Positions 29,589 through 38,245 of a DNA stretch of 64,000 nt are shown in pieces. The stretch is from Poseidonibacter parvus. Its GTDB lineage: Bacteria; Campylobacterota; Campylobacteria; Campylobacterales; Arcobacteraceae. Location: assembly GCF_001956695.1 (NCBI RefSeq), contig NZ_CP019070.1:1488001-1552000 (forward strand). Direction: 5' to 3'. Made by a program: the position numbers and the translations under genes. The notes below the pieces were generated by a model. That model was given only the letters and a program-made list of their open reading frames with translations. It was not told where the DNA came from and did not search any database. The first letter of the stretch is position 1. Each line of letters begins with the position of its first letter.

Positions 29589-29603
29589 ATCTAAATATTA
29601 GAT
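29589..29603. promoter_or_regulatory. Palindrome in the ilvI / flagellin-like divergent region
   Basis: Perfect inverted arms ATCTAA and TTAGAT flank a 3-base centre (ATA) in the 149-base gap between two divergent genes. Its size and position suit a transcription-factor operator, but no regulator is identified and short AT-rich palindromes occur by chance. Confidence 0.3.
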
Positions 29604-29668
29604 TTTAGATTGCTTTTAGTTTAATTAACATATAATCACAATAGAAACTAATTATAAGGAGTTAATTT

Positions 29669-30463
29669 ATGGATGTAAGTAACATAAATAACAATATTAG
29701 TAACCTTAATCAATCAACACAACTTCAAATTGATAAAGCAGAACAATCAAAGCAAGTACAAAAAGTTGATAACGATTCAGCCTCTTTTCTTTCAATAAAT
29801 GAATATAATCAAAAAAGAGATGAATTATCTTCAAATGTTCAATCACTTAATAATGGTATTGCAATTAGCAATATTGCAACAAATGCTCTAGAAAAAGAAC
29901 AAACATATATAAGTAATATTCAAGAAGAATTAGAAAACTTAAAAAGTGATGATAATCAACTACAAGATAAAAATGATATTAAACAAGTTATAAATGAAAA
30001 TCTTAAAGATTTTAATGCAACTGCATACGAAACGAAATTTAAAAATGAAAACTTATTAAGTATAGATTATTATGATGAAAATAAAAATATTTCTATTAAC
30101 ACTGACTCAGAAAGTTTCTCAATAGATAAAACTAACACACCAGATTTTGCAACTGGAATATTTGAAACACTAAATGCATCAAATTTAAATGATCCAAAAC
30201 AATTAAATGAAGTAATTTCAAAAGTAGAAAGTACTACAACTCAAATTCAAAATATTGCAGAAGAGTTTAAAGAGTTTGGGAATAAAATAGAAGAAACAGC
30301 AAGAGAGAATATAAAAGAACAAGTTTCTTTATATAATGAAAATAGAGATTATGGAAAAGAGTCTGTAGATTTTTCAAAAAATAATATATCTGCTAACCTT
30401 GGCTATTTAGCTGCTTCACAAGCTAATATTGTTCAAGCACAAAGTGTAAGGTTATTATCTTAA
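29669..30463 (+). CDS. Short flagellin-like protein
   Basis: A 264-residue protein resembling flagellin ends rather than a full filament protein. The N-terminal helices (LSSNVQSLNNGIAISNIATN, then ALEKEQTYISNIQEELENL) align with the flagellin segment that reads NDGISLAQTAEGALQE. The C-terminus ISANLGYLAASQANIVQAQS and VRLLS matches the flagellin D0 helix. The first about 40 residues are unlike flagellin. C. jejuni FlaC, a secreted 249-residue flagellin relative, is a known analogue. It has a good ribosome site (AAGGAG) and a TATAAT box at about 29630. It could be a minor filament subunit or a secreted protein. Confidence 0.75.
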   Translation: MDVSNINNNISNLNQSTQLQIDKAEQSKQVQKVDNDSASFLSINEYNQKRDELSSNVQSLNNGIAISNIATNALEKEQTYISNIQEELENLKSDDNQLQDKNDIKQVINENLKDFNATAYETKFKNENLLSIDYYDENKNISINTDSESFSIDKTNTPDFATGIFETLNASNLNDPKQLNEVISKVESTTTQIQNIAEEFKEFGNKIEETARENIKEQVSLYNENRDYGKESVDFSKNNISANLGYLAASQANIVQAQSVRLLS

Positions 30464-30470
30464 ACCTTAC
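30446..30470. terminator. Bidirectional terminator between converging genes
   Basis: An 8-bp perfect stem, GTAAGGTT with AACCTTAC, and a 9-base loop span the tail-to-tail junction of the flagellin-like gene (ends 30463) and ppx (ends 30460). The two reading frames overlap by 4 bases inside the loop. No long T-run follows on either side, so strength is uncertain. Confidence 0.5.
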
Positions 30471-31377
30471 TCTTTAAACATGCATTAAGAGCAACTCCTT
30501 CTCTTAATCCATCATCTAAAACTATTGATTCATTTTTTCCTAAAACTTCAAAAATAGCTCTATAAATATAAATTCCAACTTGTATAAACTCAACTCTTCC
30601 ACTTCCTACTAGTTTTGTAATTTCTTCTTTTGAACATGTATCAAAAATACTTAAACAGTCTTCAAGATCTTTTAAATTAACAATTGTTCCATTTACTGTT
30701 TGTCTATCATAAGAGAAAAAATCTTGTCCAAGTTTAACAGCAGCAATTGTAGTAGGAGTTCCAGCTGTTGCTACAAAAGTATAATCTTTTAAATTTACAT
30801 TTAAAGAATCTAAATATTTTTTTACTTGTATTTTTCTATTTTTTAAATCATTATGTAAATCGTCATATTTTAAAAATTCTTGAGTCATAGTTACAATACC
30901 AAAATCAAAGCTATTAGCTTTATATTCATTATTAGTATTTACAATTATTTCAGTTGAACCGCCACCTATATCTAAAAGAATAAAATTAGAAGAATCAATT
31001 TTTTCTCTTTTTAAAGCATATTTAACTGAAAGAAGAGTTAATCTAGCTTCTTCGTTACCATCAATAATAGTAAACTTTACACCTGTTTGTTCTTCAAAGT
31101 TTTTTAAAACTTCTTGATTATTACTAGCTTTTCTCATTGCAGCTGTTGTAACTGCAACGGCACAACTAGGTTTATAATCAACAACTTCAATAGATTTCTT
31201 TAAAGCTTTTATAACTCTTTGTTGTGCTTCTTGCGATATTAATCCCGTATCAACTAAACCATCTGCGGTTCCTACAACTTGGTTATATTCAGCAACAATT
31301 TTGTGATTTTTACAATCATATTTTAAAACTCTAAAAGAATTAGAGCCTAAATCAATACTTACAACTTCTTCACACAT
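30460..31377 (-). CDS. Ppx/GppA-family phosphatase
   Basis: An exopolyphosphatase or pppGpp phosphatase of the actin-like ASKHA fold. The 305-residue protein shows SIDLGSNSFRVL (phosphate loop 1), TTAAMRKASN and LLDIGGGSTEII (loop 2). Length matches the short two-domain members of Campylobacterota, which lack the C-terminal HD domain of E. coli Ppx. Whether polyphosphate or pppGpp is preferred cannot be told. It lies 12 bases after pssA. Confidence 0.88.
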   Translation of the reverse strand: MCEEVVSIDLGSNSFRVLKYDCKNHKIVAEYNQVVGTADGLVDTGLISQEAQQRVIKALKKSIEVVDYKPSCAVAVTTAAMRKASNNQEVLKNFEEQTGVKFTIIDGNEEARLTLLSVKYALKREKIDSSNFILLDIGGGSTEIIVNTNNEYKANSFDFGIVTMTQEFLKYDDLHNDLKNRKIQVKKYLDSLNVNLKDYTFVATAGTPTTIAAVKLGQDFFSYDRQTVNGTIVNLKDLEDCLSIFDTCSKEEITKLVGSGRVEFIQVGIYIYRAIFEVLGKNESIVLDDGLREGVALNACLKSKV

Positions 31378-31389
31378 TTAATACTAATC

Positions 31390-31947
31390 TTATAAATGAG
31401 GAATTTTTATTTTAGAGTTTAATAAGTATCCAATAATAATCATTAAACCTAAAACTACATGTTCGTGCATAAATCCAGTTAGATATATTAAATAAACAAG
31501 CCATAATAAAATTGCACCTAAAGGAGTTGGAATTCCTACAAAGTGTTTTGCAACTTCACCTTCTTCTGCATTAATATTAAATTGAATTAATCTTCTTAAT
31601 CCTGATATTACATAATAAACAAATGCAAATACAATAAGTGGTGTATTAAGCATTAGCTCTTTTGTATCTATTACTGCAAAATAAATAAACATTGTTGGAA
31701 CGATTACAAATGATAAAAAGTCTGCATAAGAATCTAATTGAATTCCAAATTCTGTAGAAAGATTGTATTTTCTTGCAATTTTCCCATCAATAATATCAAA
31801 TCCACCAGCAAGCCATGCAAAAAGTGCAGCCGCAAAAAACTCATGATGAGTTAAAAAATAAATTGCAAAAATACCTGCTGCAATATTAAAAAAAGTTACT
31901 ATGTTTGCTAAATTAAAATGATTATTTTTATTAAATAAAAAAGACAT
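31390..31947 (-). CDS. pssA: CDP-diacylglycerol-serine O-phosphatidyltransferase
   Basis: Makes phosphatidylserine, precursor of phosphatidylethanolamine, in the inner membrane. The 185-residue protein has the CDP-alcohol phosphotransferase motif DG-x2-AR-x8-G-x3-D-x3-D (IIDGKIARKYN then GIQLDSYADF). It also has the FVGIPTP segment typical of PssA and about six membrane helices. Its start codon overlaps the diguanylate cyclase stop. A phosphatidylglycerophosphate synthase is less likely given FVGIPTP. Confidence 0.87.
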   Translation of the reverse strand: MSFLFNKNNHFNLANIVTFFNIAAGIFAIYFLTHHEFFAAALFAWLAGGFDIIDGKIARKYNLSTEFGIQLDSYADFLSFVIVPTMFIYFAVIDTKELMLNTPLIVFAFVYYVISGLRRLIQFNINAEEGEVAKHFVGIPTPLGAILLWLVYLIYLTGFMHEHVVLGLMIIIGYLLNSKIKIPHL

Positions 31948-33053
31948 TATTTTCCTTTATGTATATGGTATTGGTTTCTACCATTATGTTTTGATTTATA
32001 TAAACTATCATCTGCTTTTTTATAAAGCTTATTTGCAGAGATATATGTATTTGGTTCGTACATTATTGCACCTATAGAAATAGTAACAACATCTAGAACA
32101 TCACTTGTTTTATGTTCAATTTTAAGATCAACAATTTTTTGATTTATATCATTTAGACATGATTCTAAAATATCTAAATCAATATCAAATAAAATTACTC
32201 CAAACTCTTCTCCGCCTAATCTAAAGACGAATTCATATTTATTATTAAAATACTCTTTTAATACTTTTGCAACTTTTTTTAAAGTTTCATCACCAGCATC
32301 ATGTCCATAAGTGTCATTATATTGTTTAAAATAATCAATATCAAACATTATAAAAGCACATTCCCAGTTATTTGCATTTGCAATAAAAGGCATATTATCG
32401 AATATTGTATCAAAATATTTTCTATTATAAAGACTTGTCATAGAATCTGTAATAGAATCAATCTTGTATTTTGTATTTAAAACTCTTAATTGATTATCTT
32501 TTTTTACTACTTGATAAATAATATACGCAACAATACCAAAAGTTAGAACTAAAAGAAGAACAATATTAATAAACAAGTAGTCTTTCATTCTTTTATATTC
32601 TTCTACAAAAAGTTTTCTTTGCTTAAATGCCATTTTAGTTTCATAATCTATTAAGAATTCTATTTTTTGTACTATTTTTTTAAATTTGTGAAGCTTATTT
32701 ATTTTGAATGTTTCTTTTAATGCAATATCAACATTATTTATAACGTTTCTTTCTTTTTCATTTTTATAAGCGTTGTAATAATAAGACCAATCTTCTAAAA
32801 TGATTTTTTGTTCTTTTTTAAAATCGCAAATATATTTAAGAGTACGACATGAAATGATTGTTTTATAATTATCTTGAATGTTTTCTAATTTAACAATAGG
32901 AATAAAATTACCAAAATAAAGATTATCTATTTGTACTTTTAATTTATCAATTTGAGAGTTAAATAAGATTGATGTACTAATTAAAGCAAAAAGAACAACA
33001 AGAACTAATAGAATTAGTTTAAATGTGACAGATTTAAATAGCTTTAATTTCAT
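31947..33053 (-). CDS. Membrane diguanylate cyclase
   Basis: Predicted to make cyclic di-GMP. The 368-residue protein has an N-terminal membrane helix (about 10-32), a periplasmic helical sensor region of about 130 residues, a second membrane helix (LFINIVLLLVLTFGIVAYII) and a C-terminal GGDEF domain with the intact active motif GGEEF (FRLGGEEFGV). The inhibitory RxxD site five residues before it is missing (KYEF is found), so product inhibition may be weak. The sensor ligand is unknown. Confidence 0.9.
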   Translation of the reverse strand: MKLKLFKSVTFKLILLVLVVLFALISTSILFNSQIDKLKVQIDNLYFGNFIPIVKLENIQDNYKTIISCRTLKYICDFKKEQKIILEDWSYYYNAYKNEKERNVINNVDIALKETFKINKLHKFKKIVQKIEFLIDYETKMAFKQRKLFVEEYKRMKDYLFINIVLLLVLTFGIVAYIIYQVVKKDNQLRVLNTKYKIDSITDSMTSLYNRKYFDTIFDNMPFIANANNWECAFIMFDIDYFKQYNDTYGHDAGDETLKKVAKVLKEYFNNKYEFVFRLGGEEFGVILFDIDLDILESCLNDINQKIVDLKIEHKTSDVLDVVTISIGAIMYEPNTYISANKLYKKADDSLYKSKHNGRNQYHIHKGK

Positions 33054-33151
33054 TACGATATTTTATCTAAAAATCATTTAACTAAGATTAAATTTCTACT
33101 TCGCTATAATCGCGAATTATTGAAAACAAAAATGTTAAAAAAGGTTTAAAT

Positions 33152-34693
33152 TTGTTAAATATAAAAGATACTTTTATAGGGAAAAATGCAAAAAGTGATA
33201 TTTTGTCAGGACTTGTAGTTGCTGTTGCACTTGTACCTGAAGCTATTGCTTTTTCATTTATAGCACAAGTTAGTCCAATAGTTGGATTATATGCTGCATT
33301 TATTTTAGGATTAATTACAGCTCTTATGGGTGGAAAACCTGGAATGATTTCAGGAGCGACTGGTGCTGTTGCAATTGTTTTAGTAGGAGTTAGTCTTGCT
33401 TCTAAAGAGATTTTGATCTCGCAAGGACTAAGTGGTGATGAATTATCATTTGGAATAGTTCAGTATATTACATTAACAGCAATTGTTGCAGGTATTATTC
33501 AAATAATAATTGGTGCTTTTAAAATGGGTAAATTTATTCGTTTAGTTCCTCAACCTGCACTTCATGGATTTGTAAATGGACTTGCAGTTGTAATTGCAAC
33601 AAGTCAATTTAAATTTCTTGATGGTGCTGGAATTATTATGTATGCAATTATTTTAGGAACAATGGCTACTATGTACTTTTTACCAAAGTTTACAGCAGCA
33701 GTTCCTGCAGGACTTGTTGCTATTATTGTATTTACTTTAGGTGTTTATATTACAAGTGCTGATACTAAGCTTGTAGGAGATTTAGCTAACTTATCAGAGT
33801 TTAAAGGATTACTTCCATCTTTTCATATTCCTGATGTGATTCTAGATTTTGAAGCATTAAAACTTGTTCTTCCTTATGCTGTTATTGTTGCACTTGTTGG
33901 AGTTATTGAATCACTTTTGACACTTTCAGTTTTAGATGAAATTGGTGGTTCAAGAGGTAGTGCAAATCAAGAATGTATTGCACAAGGAACAGGAAATATT
34001 ACTTGTGGTTTATTTGGTGCAATGCCAGGATGTGCAATGATTGGTCAATCAATTATCAACTATACATCTGGTGGATTAGGACGTCTTTCAGGTGTTGTTG
34101 CATCAATTGGATTAATTCTTTTAGTAGCAACTTTAACAGACCTTTTAAATATAATTCCTGTTGCTATACTTGTTGGTATTATGTTTATGGTATCTATTGG
34201 AACATTTGAATGGAGCTCATTTGCTAGAATTACTAAAATGCCAAAAAGTGATGCTTTTGTACTAGTAACTGTTACTTGTATTACAATTGTTGCTGATTTA
34301 GCAATTGCAGTAATTTCTGGTGTGATTATTTCAGCACTTGTGTTTGCATGGAATCACGCAAAAGTAACTGCAAAAACTCATTTAGAAGATGATGGAACAA
34401 AAGTATACGATTTTGATGGGCCATTATTTTTTGGAAGTGTAACATCATTTAATGAAAACTTTGACATTGAACATGATCCAGAAAATATTGTATTAGATTT
34501 TAAAGATGCAAGAGTTATGGATATTTCAGGAGTAGAGGCTATTGATGCAATTACTAAAAAATATCTTGAACTTGATAAAAAAGTAAAAATTAGACACTTA
34601 AGTTCAGAGTGTAAGACAATTATGAAAAATGCAGGTCAATTTTGTACTTATGAAGAAGATGATCCAAAATATAAAGTTGCATACGATTATTAA
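33152..34693 (+). CDS. SulP-family anion transporter with STAS domain
   Basis: A second SulP transporter, 513 residues, with VALVPEAIAFSFIAQVSPIV in the first helices, GATGAVAIV further on, and a C-terminal STAS domain (FDGPLFFGSVTSF, VLDFKDARVMDISGVEA). Substrate unknown; sulfate or bicarbonate are family options. The start is TTG, with AAAAAAGG about 8 bases upstream, the same spacing as at other genes here. It ends in an intrinsic terminator. It is not a recent duplicate of the SulP gene at 20290, as the membrane parts differ widely. Confidence 0.9.
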   Translation: MLNIKDTFIGKNAKSDILSGLVVAVALVPEAIAFSFIAQVSPIVGLYAAFILGLITALMGGKPGMISGATGAVAIVLVGVSLASKEILISQGLSGDELSFGIVQYITLTAIVAGIIQIIIGAFKMGKFIRLVPQPALHGFVNGLAVVIATSQFKFLDGAGIIMYAIILGTMATMYFLPKFTAAVPAGLVAIIVFTLGVYITSADTKLVGDLANLSEFKGLLPSFHIPDVILDFEALKLVLPYAVIVALVGVIESLLTLSVLDEIGGSRGSANQECIAQGTGNITCGLFGAMPGCAMIGQSIINYTSGGLGRLSGVVASIGLILLVATLTDLLNIIPVAILVGIMFMVSIGTFEWSSFARITKMPKSDAFVLVTVTCITIVADLAIAVISGVIISALVFAWNHAKVTAKTHLEDDGTKVYDFDGPLFFGSVTSFNENFDIEHDPENIVLDFKDARVMDISGVEAIDAITKKYLELDKKVKIRHLSSECKTIMKNAGQFCTYEEDDPKYKVAYDY

Positions 34694-34711
34694 AAGTCCT
34701 TTTGGGCTTTT
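34692..34711 (+). terminator. Terminator after the second SulP gene
   Basis: An 8-bp stem AAAAGTCC with GGGCTTTT (one G-U pair) and a TTTT loop immediately follows the stop codon. The stem's own T-run (CTTTTAATAT) serves as the release tract. Confidence 0.65.
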
Positions 34712-34795
34712 AATATACACCTCTTTAAAACAAACTTTACAATTCAACTCAATTTTGCTAAAATAATTATAAATAATTTATAAATAGAGTACATT

Positions 34796-35293
34796 ATGGA
34801 AATAAATAATAATTATAGTACTATTTCATCTATCAACCAACAAATAGCTGTTAAAAAAGCAGAACTTAGTAGTATTGATAAAAAAGAAGATGAAAAGTCA
34901 TTATTTGAAAATAATGATAGTGTTAATATTGTTGGAAAAAACTATGATGAAGAAGATTATAAAAGAGTTCTTCAAAAATATAAAGACCTTGATAGTGAAG
35001 TTCGAACGCATGAACAAACTCACTCAGCAGGAGCTTCGACAACTGCACCTATAAACTATTCATATCAAGTAGGACCAGATGGAAAGGTATATGCATCAGG
35101 AGGAAGTGTACGATTTGACACTAGTATTCCCGATAATGAAGTTAATGCTGAGGTAAAACTTGATAAATTAGCCAGTGCTGCTTCTGGACCAGCACAATTG
35201 AGTTTTTCAGATAGTCAAATATCAAGAGCTGCTAATTTAAACAAACTATTACTACAAGGTATTGAACAAGGAGTAGATTATGGAAATAACTAA
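34796..35293 (+). CDS. Putative metalloprotease, CJM1_0395 / SprA-related family
   Basis: A 165-residue protein with an HExxH motif (HEQTH at residues 72-76, in EVRTHEQTHSAGA), the signature of the SprA-related putative zinc protease family. In relatives it is annotated as the CJM1_0395 family. The first about 50 residues look disordered and helical. YQVGPDGKVYASGG follows the motif and is conserved in the family. No third zinc ligand can be assigned. The stop overlaps the start of the next gene by 14 bases, so the two proteins are made together. No signal peptide. Confidence 0.83.
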   Translation: MEINNNYSTISSINQQIAVKKAELSSIDKKEDEKSLFENNDSVNIVGKNYDEEDYKRVLQKYKDLDSEVRTHEQTHSAGASTTAPINYSYQVGPDGKVYASGGSVRFDTSIPDNEVNAEVKLDKLASAASGPAQLSFSDSQISRAANLNKLLLQGIEQGVDYGNN

Positions 35294-35519
35294 TAACTTA
35301 GGAGGAATGCTTGCAGCACAAGAGCAAGTTTCTCAAAATGCTAGTAAAATTGCACAAGTAGCAAATACAGTTGGTGATCCAGCTTTACAAGAAGTTAGTC
35401 AAGATTTAATAGATGCAATTGTAGGACAAATTCCTGAAGTTATTGCATATTCTGCAAATGCAGAAGGTATTAAAACTCAAGATGCAGTTTTAGACACATT
35501 ATTAAATATAAAAGCTTAA
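35280..35519 (+). CDS. Tiny flagellar axial-like protein (D0 helices only)
   Basis: A 79-residue protein of no named family known to me. Its N-terminus (GGMLAAQEQVSQNASKIAQV) resembles the first helix of rod and hook proteins. Its C-terminus (AYSANAEGIKTQDAVLDTLL) resembles their last helix, which reads roughly AYQANAKVIKTADEMLQTLL. The middle domains of real rod, hook or filament proteins are absent. It overlaps the preceding protease-like gene by 14 bases and is followed 4 bases later by thioredoxin 2. It may be a reduced rod or hook-associated component or a chaperone client mimic; this is inference. Confidence 0.7.
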   Translation: MEITNNLGGMLAAQEQVSQNASKIAQVANTVGDPALQEVSQDLIDAIVGQIPEVIAYSANAEGIKTQDAVLDTLLNIKA

Positions 35520-35523
35520 ATAA

Positions 35524-35955
35524 ATGAATAAAATAAATGTTGTATGCCCATCATGCTTAAAAGTAAACTCTATTCCAAAAAAAGATTCTTATTCAAAAGC
35601 TAATTGTGGTTCTTGTAAGAATTCTTTGTTAGATACAAACCCAATTGAACTAGATGAATCAAACTTTGATCATGTAGTTGTAAACTCAGATATCCCTGTA
35701 ATTGTAGATTTCTGGGCTCCTTGGTGTGGACCTTGTAAAATGATGGCACCAATATTTAATGAAGTTGCTAATAAGTATCCACTTAAAGCTTTATTTGTAA
35801 AAGTTAACACACAAGCCCATCAAAATTTAGGAGCAAAGTTTAATATAAGATCAATTCCTACACTTGTAGTTTATAAAGCAGGAGTTGAAGTAAAAAGAGT
35901 TAGTGGAGCATTAGATCCATTGAAATTATCTAATTTAGTAAATGAAAACTTATAA
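35524..35955 (+). CDS. trxC: Thioredoxin 2 with N-terminal zinc ribbon
   Basis: A 143-residue cytoplasmic thioredoxin. The N-terminal zinc ribbon has two CxxC pairs (CPSC, CGSC), and the thioredoxin domain has the active site WCGPC (FWAPWCGPCKMM) and the cis-proline in RSIPTLVVY. This layout is TrxC, a stress-induced disulfide reductase. It starts 4 bases after the tiny axial-like gene, so it is co-translated with it and the putative protease. Confidence 0.93.
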   Translation: MNKINVVCPSCLKVNSIPKKDSYSKANCGSCKNSLLDTNPIELDESNFDHVVVNSDIPVIVDFWAPWCGPCKMMAPIFNEVANKYPLKALFVKVNTQAHQNLGAKFNIRSIPTLVVYKAGVEVKRVSGALDPLKLSNLVNENL

Positions 35956-35956
35956 A

Positions 35957-35981
35957 GCAAAACTTATTATTTAAGTTTTGC
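35957..35981. terminator. Bidirectional terminator between trxC and the methyltransferase
   Basis: A 10-bp perfect stem GCAAAACTTA with TAAGTTTTGC and a 5-base loop begins 2 bases after the trxC stop codon and contains the stop codon of the converging gene. T-runs on both sides are short. Confidence 0.6.
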
Positions 35982-36875
35982 CATCTCTTCTATATGCTTA
36001 GGACCAGTTTCACAACAACCACCTAAAATAGTTGCACCTGAATCTTTAAATTTTTGCACTAGTAATCCTATCTTACTTGGAGTTAAATCCATTCTTTGTC
36101 CTAAAAATTCACTTGGATTTTTTGTTTTACTATTATTATAGTTATTTGTGTAACCTAATTTAGGTTTTGTTGTTACAAATGCATTAAGTTTAAAACCAAA
36201 AGGTACACCTAAGCTTTTAAGCTCATCCAAATTATTTTCATAAGTTTCAGGAGATACACAAGAAAGTATAACTCCAAGAATATTTTTATGCTCAATATTA
36301 GTAATAATATCACTAATATTGTCTCCACTTGGCATTTTATTGCCTTCAGAGATATGAGCACCAATTAAATATGGTTTATTAAACTCTTCTATTGCTTCAA
36401 TTGCTAATTTTATTTCTCGTACACTACTTAAAACATCAAAATAAAAGAAATCCACATAAGGATTTAATAATTTAGCTTGCTCATAAAAGTTTTCTTTAAT
36501 CTCTTTTTCTGATCTTGTATCTGTTTCATAAGTTAAATATTGAGGAGGCAATCCACCTGCAATTAAAACATGTGGATTTAAATCTTTTGCTTTTTTTGCT
36601 ATTTCACCTGCTTTTATATTTAAATACGCAAACTTATCTTCAATATTATTATCTTTTAAACGTAGTTTTCTTGTTGTAAATGTTGCAGTAATTATAACTT
36701 CAGCACCAGCTTTTATAAAATCTAAATGTATATCTAGTAAAAGTTGGTGATATTTTTCTTGCAGTAAAGCATTAGCACTCCAAAGCGTACCTTTTGGATT
36801 CATACCTCTTAATAATAATTCTTGTCCTAATCCACCATCTAATATTCTAGTTTCTTTGAAAAAGTCTTTATTCAT
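35967..36875 (-). CDS. Homocysteine S-methyltransferase family protein
   Basis: A 302-residue zinc-dependent methyltransferase of the MmuM/BHMT family, predicted to make methionine from homocysteine and a methyl donor such as S-methylmethionine. It shows DGGLGQELLLRG at the N-terminus and the zinc-binding GGCCETGP motif near the C-terminus, plus a cysteine in ILSCVSPE. I chose the ATG at 36875; a TTG at 36890 would add five residues. It starts 20 bases after the DUF523 stop on the same strand. Donor cannot be told from sequence. Confidence 0.85.
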   Translation of the reverse strand: MNKDFFKETRILDGGLGQELLLRGMNPKGTLWSANALLQEKYHQLLLDIHLDFIKAGAEVIITATFTTRKLRLKDNNIEDKFAYLNIKAGEIAKKAKDLNPHVLIAGGLPPQYLTYETDTRSEKEIKENFYEQAKLLNPYVDFFYFDVLSSVREIKLAIEAIEEFNKPYLIGAHISEGNKMPSGDNISDIITNIEHKNILGVILSCVSPETYENNLDELKSLGVPFGFKLNAFVTTKPKLGYTNNYNNSKTKNPSEFLGQRMDLTPSKIGLLVQKFKDSGATILGGCCETGPKHIEEMAKLK

Positions 36876-36895
36876 ACTTTTTAAAACCAATCTAT

Positions 36896-37387
36896 TTAGT
36901 TAGATTGAATAAATTGATTTAAAGATTCAAGTTGTGTTTCATTAAAAACTTTTATTCCATTTTCTTCTAAAAGTCTAGCTGTTAAACCTTGACCTTCTAT
37001 TAAATTATTTGAAAAAGTTCCATCATAAATTTCTATATTTCCACATGATGGAGATTTAGATTTTAAAAGTGCTACTTTTATATCTTCTTCCTTACAAATA
37101 TCTAGAGCATTTTTTGCTCCAATTAAAAAAGGTATTGTTACATCTTTTTCTTCAATTGTTTCAACTTTAAAAGGTTTATTTGCGCTTACTATCTCTGATT
37201 TTACTCTAGGAACTCCTAAACCACCAGAAACCTCTGGGCAAAAAGAGTATATTTCATTATCACAAAGAATATCCATAAATATTTCTTTTTGGGAAAAAGT
37301 AAATGAAGAACCCATTGTAATTGAGGAGTTATTCCCATCATATCTTACATCTTCACCTAATAAACAAGATGATACTAATACCTTCAT
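36896..37387 (-). CDS. DUF523 protein
   Basis: A 163-residue protein of the DUF523 family, recognisable by VLVSSCLLGEDVRYDG at the start, CPEVSGGLGVPR in the middle and LKSKSPSCG further on. Conserved cysteines suggest a metal or cluster site but no activity is known. It lies 3 bases before ttcA and 20 bases after the methyltransferase start, so probably co-transcribed with them. Confidence 0.85.
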   Translation of the reverse strand: MKVLVSSCLLGEDVRYDGNNSSITMGSSFTFSQKEIFMDILCDNEIYSFCPEVSGGLGVPRVKSEIVSANKPFKVETIEEKDVTIPFLIGAKNALDICKEEDIKVALLKSKSPSCGNIEIYDGTFSNNLIEGQGLTARLLEENGIKVFNETQLESLNQFIQSN

Positions 37388-37390
37388 ATA

Positions 37391-38167
37391 TTAAACTTCT
37401 TCATCTTCAATAATTCTATTTAATTCTTCTTTATTGAAGAATGTTGAAGGTTGGAAGTTTTTAAATGCTGCTTTCATAGATACAAAAATTTGAGGATTAT
37501 CAGCTTCTAATTTTGCTAATAATTCTTTTGTAGTAGCTCTTGCATGAGGCATTTTAACATCAAATCTCATACCTGGACATGCTTCATCACCAATTACATT
37601 GATTTCATTTTTATCAGCAAAAGCTCGAAGTTGTCTCTCTCTACAAAAAATTAGAGGTCTAATTACTTCTAAACCGTTTTCAGCTTTATAAATTGGAGGC
37701 ATTGATCTCATTGTTCCATTATAAAAGAAGTTCATAAAAAATGATTCCATTGCATCATCTAAATGATGACCTAAAGCTACTTTATTAAAACCTTGTTCTA
37801 AAGCAGCTGTATATAAGTACCCTCTTCTCATTCTAGAGAAAAATGAACAAAACGATGAATTTTTTCTAATTTTTTCACCAGCTAATTCAAAGATTTGAGT
37901 ATCGATTATTTCATGCTCAATTCCATGTTCTTTACAATGGTCTGCTAAAAACTGTACTTGTTCACCCATTCCATAAGTAACAGTAACTGCTTTAAAATCA
38001 AAATCATATTGTGCGACTTTTTTCATTCTATTTAGAGTATGAAGTAAAGTTAAAGAGTCTTTTCCACCTGAAAAGCCAACTAAAACCTTATCACCCTCTT
38101 TTATTAATTCGTATTCGGCATTAGTTCTACCAACTAATGAAGATATTTTTTTACTTAATTCAAGCAA
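37391..38167 (-). CDS. ttcA: tRNA 2-thiocytidine synthetase TtcA-like
   Basis: PP-loop ATPase that thiolates cytidine 32 in tRNA using a [4Fe-4S] cluster. The 258-residue protein has the PP-loop SGGKDS (33-38), LGHHLDDAMESF and a tail cysteine C197 (EACPGM). In the E. coli enzyme the cluster is held by a CxxC pair plus one later cysteine. Here the pair reads C107-S-F-F110, so the second cysteine is phenylalanine. The rest of the family pattern is intact (SRMRRG follows). It may use a different ligand, or act on another substrate. Confidence 0.82.
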   Translation of the reverse strand: MLELSKKISSLVGRTNAEYELIKEGDKVLVGFSGGKDSLTLLHTLNRMKKVAQYDFDFKAVTVTYGMGEQVQFLADHCKEHGIEHEIIDTQIFELAGEKIRKNSSFCSFFSRMRRGYLYTAALEQGFNKVALGHHLDDAMESFFMNFFYNGTMRSMPPIYKAENGLEVIRPLIFCRERQLRAFADKNEINVIGDEACPGMRFDVKMPHARATTKELLAKLEADNPQIFVSMKAAFKNFQPSTFFNKEELNRIIEDEEV

Positions 38168-38245
38168 TATATAAGTCCTGTGTAAAATTTTTGTGATTAT
38201 ATCTAAAAGTTTATCAAATAAAAGAGTTAAGTAACTCTTTTTTAA

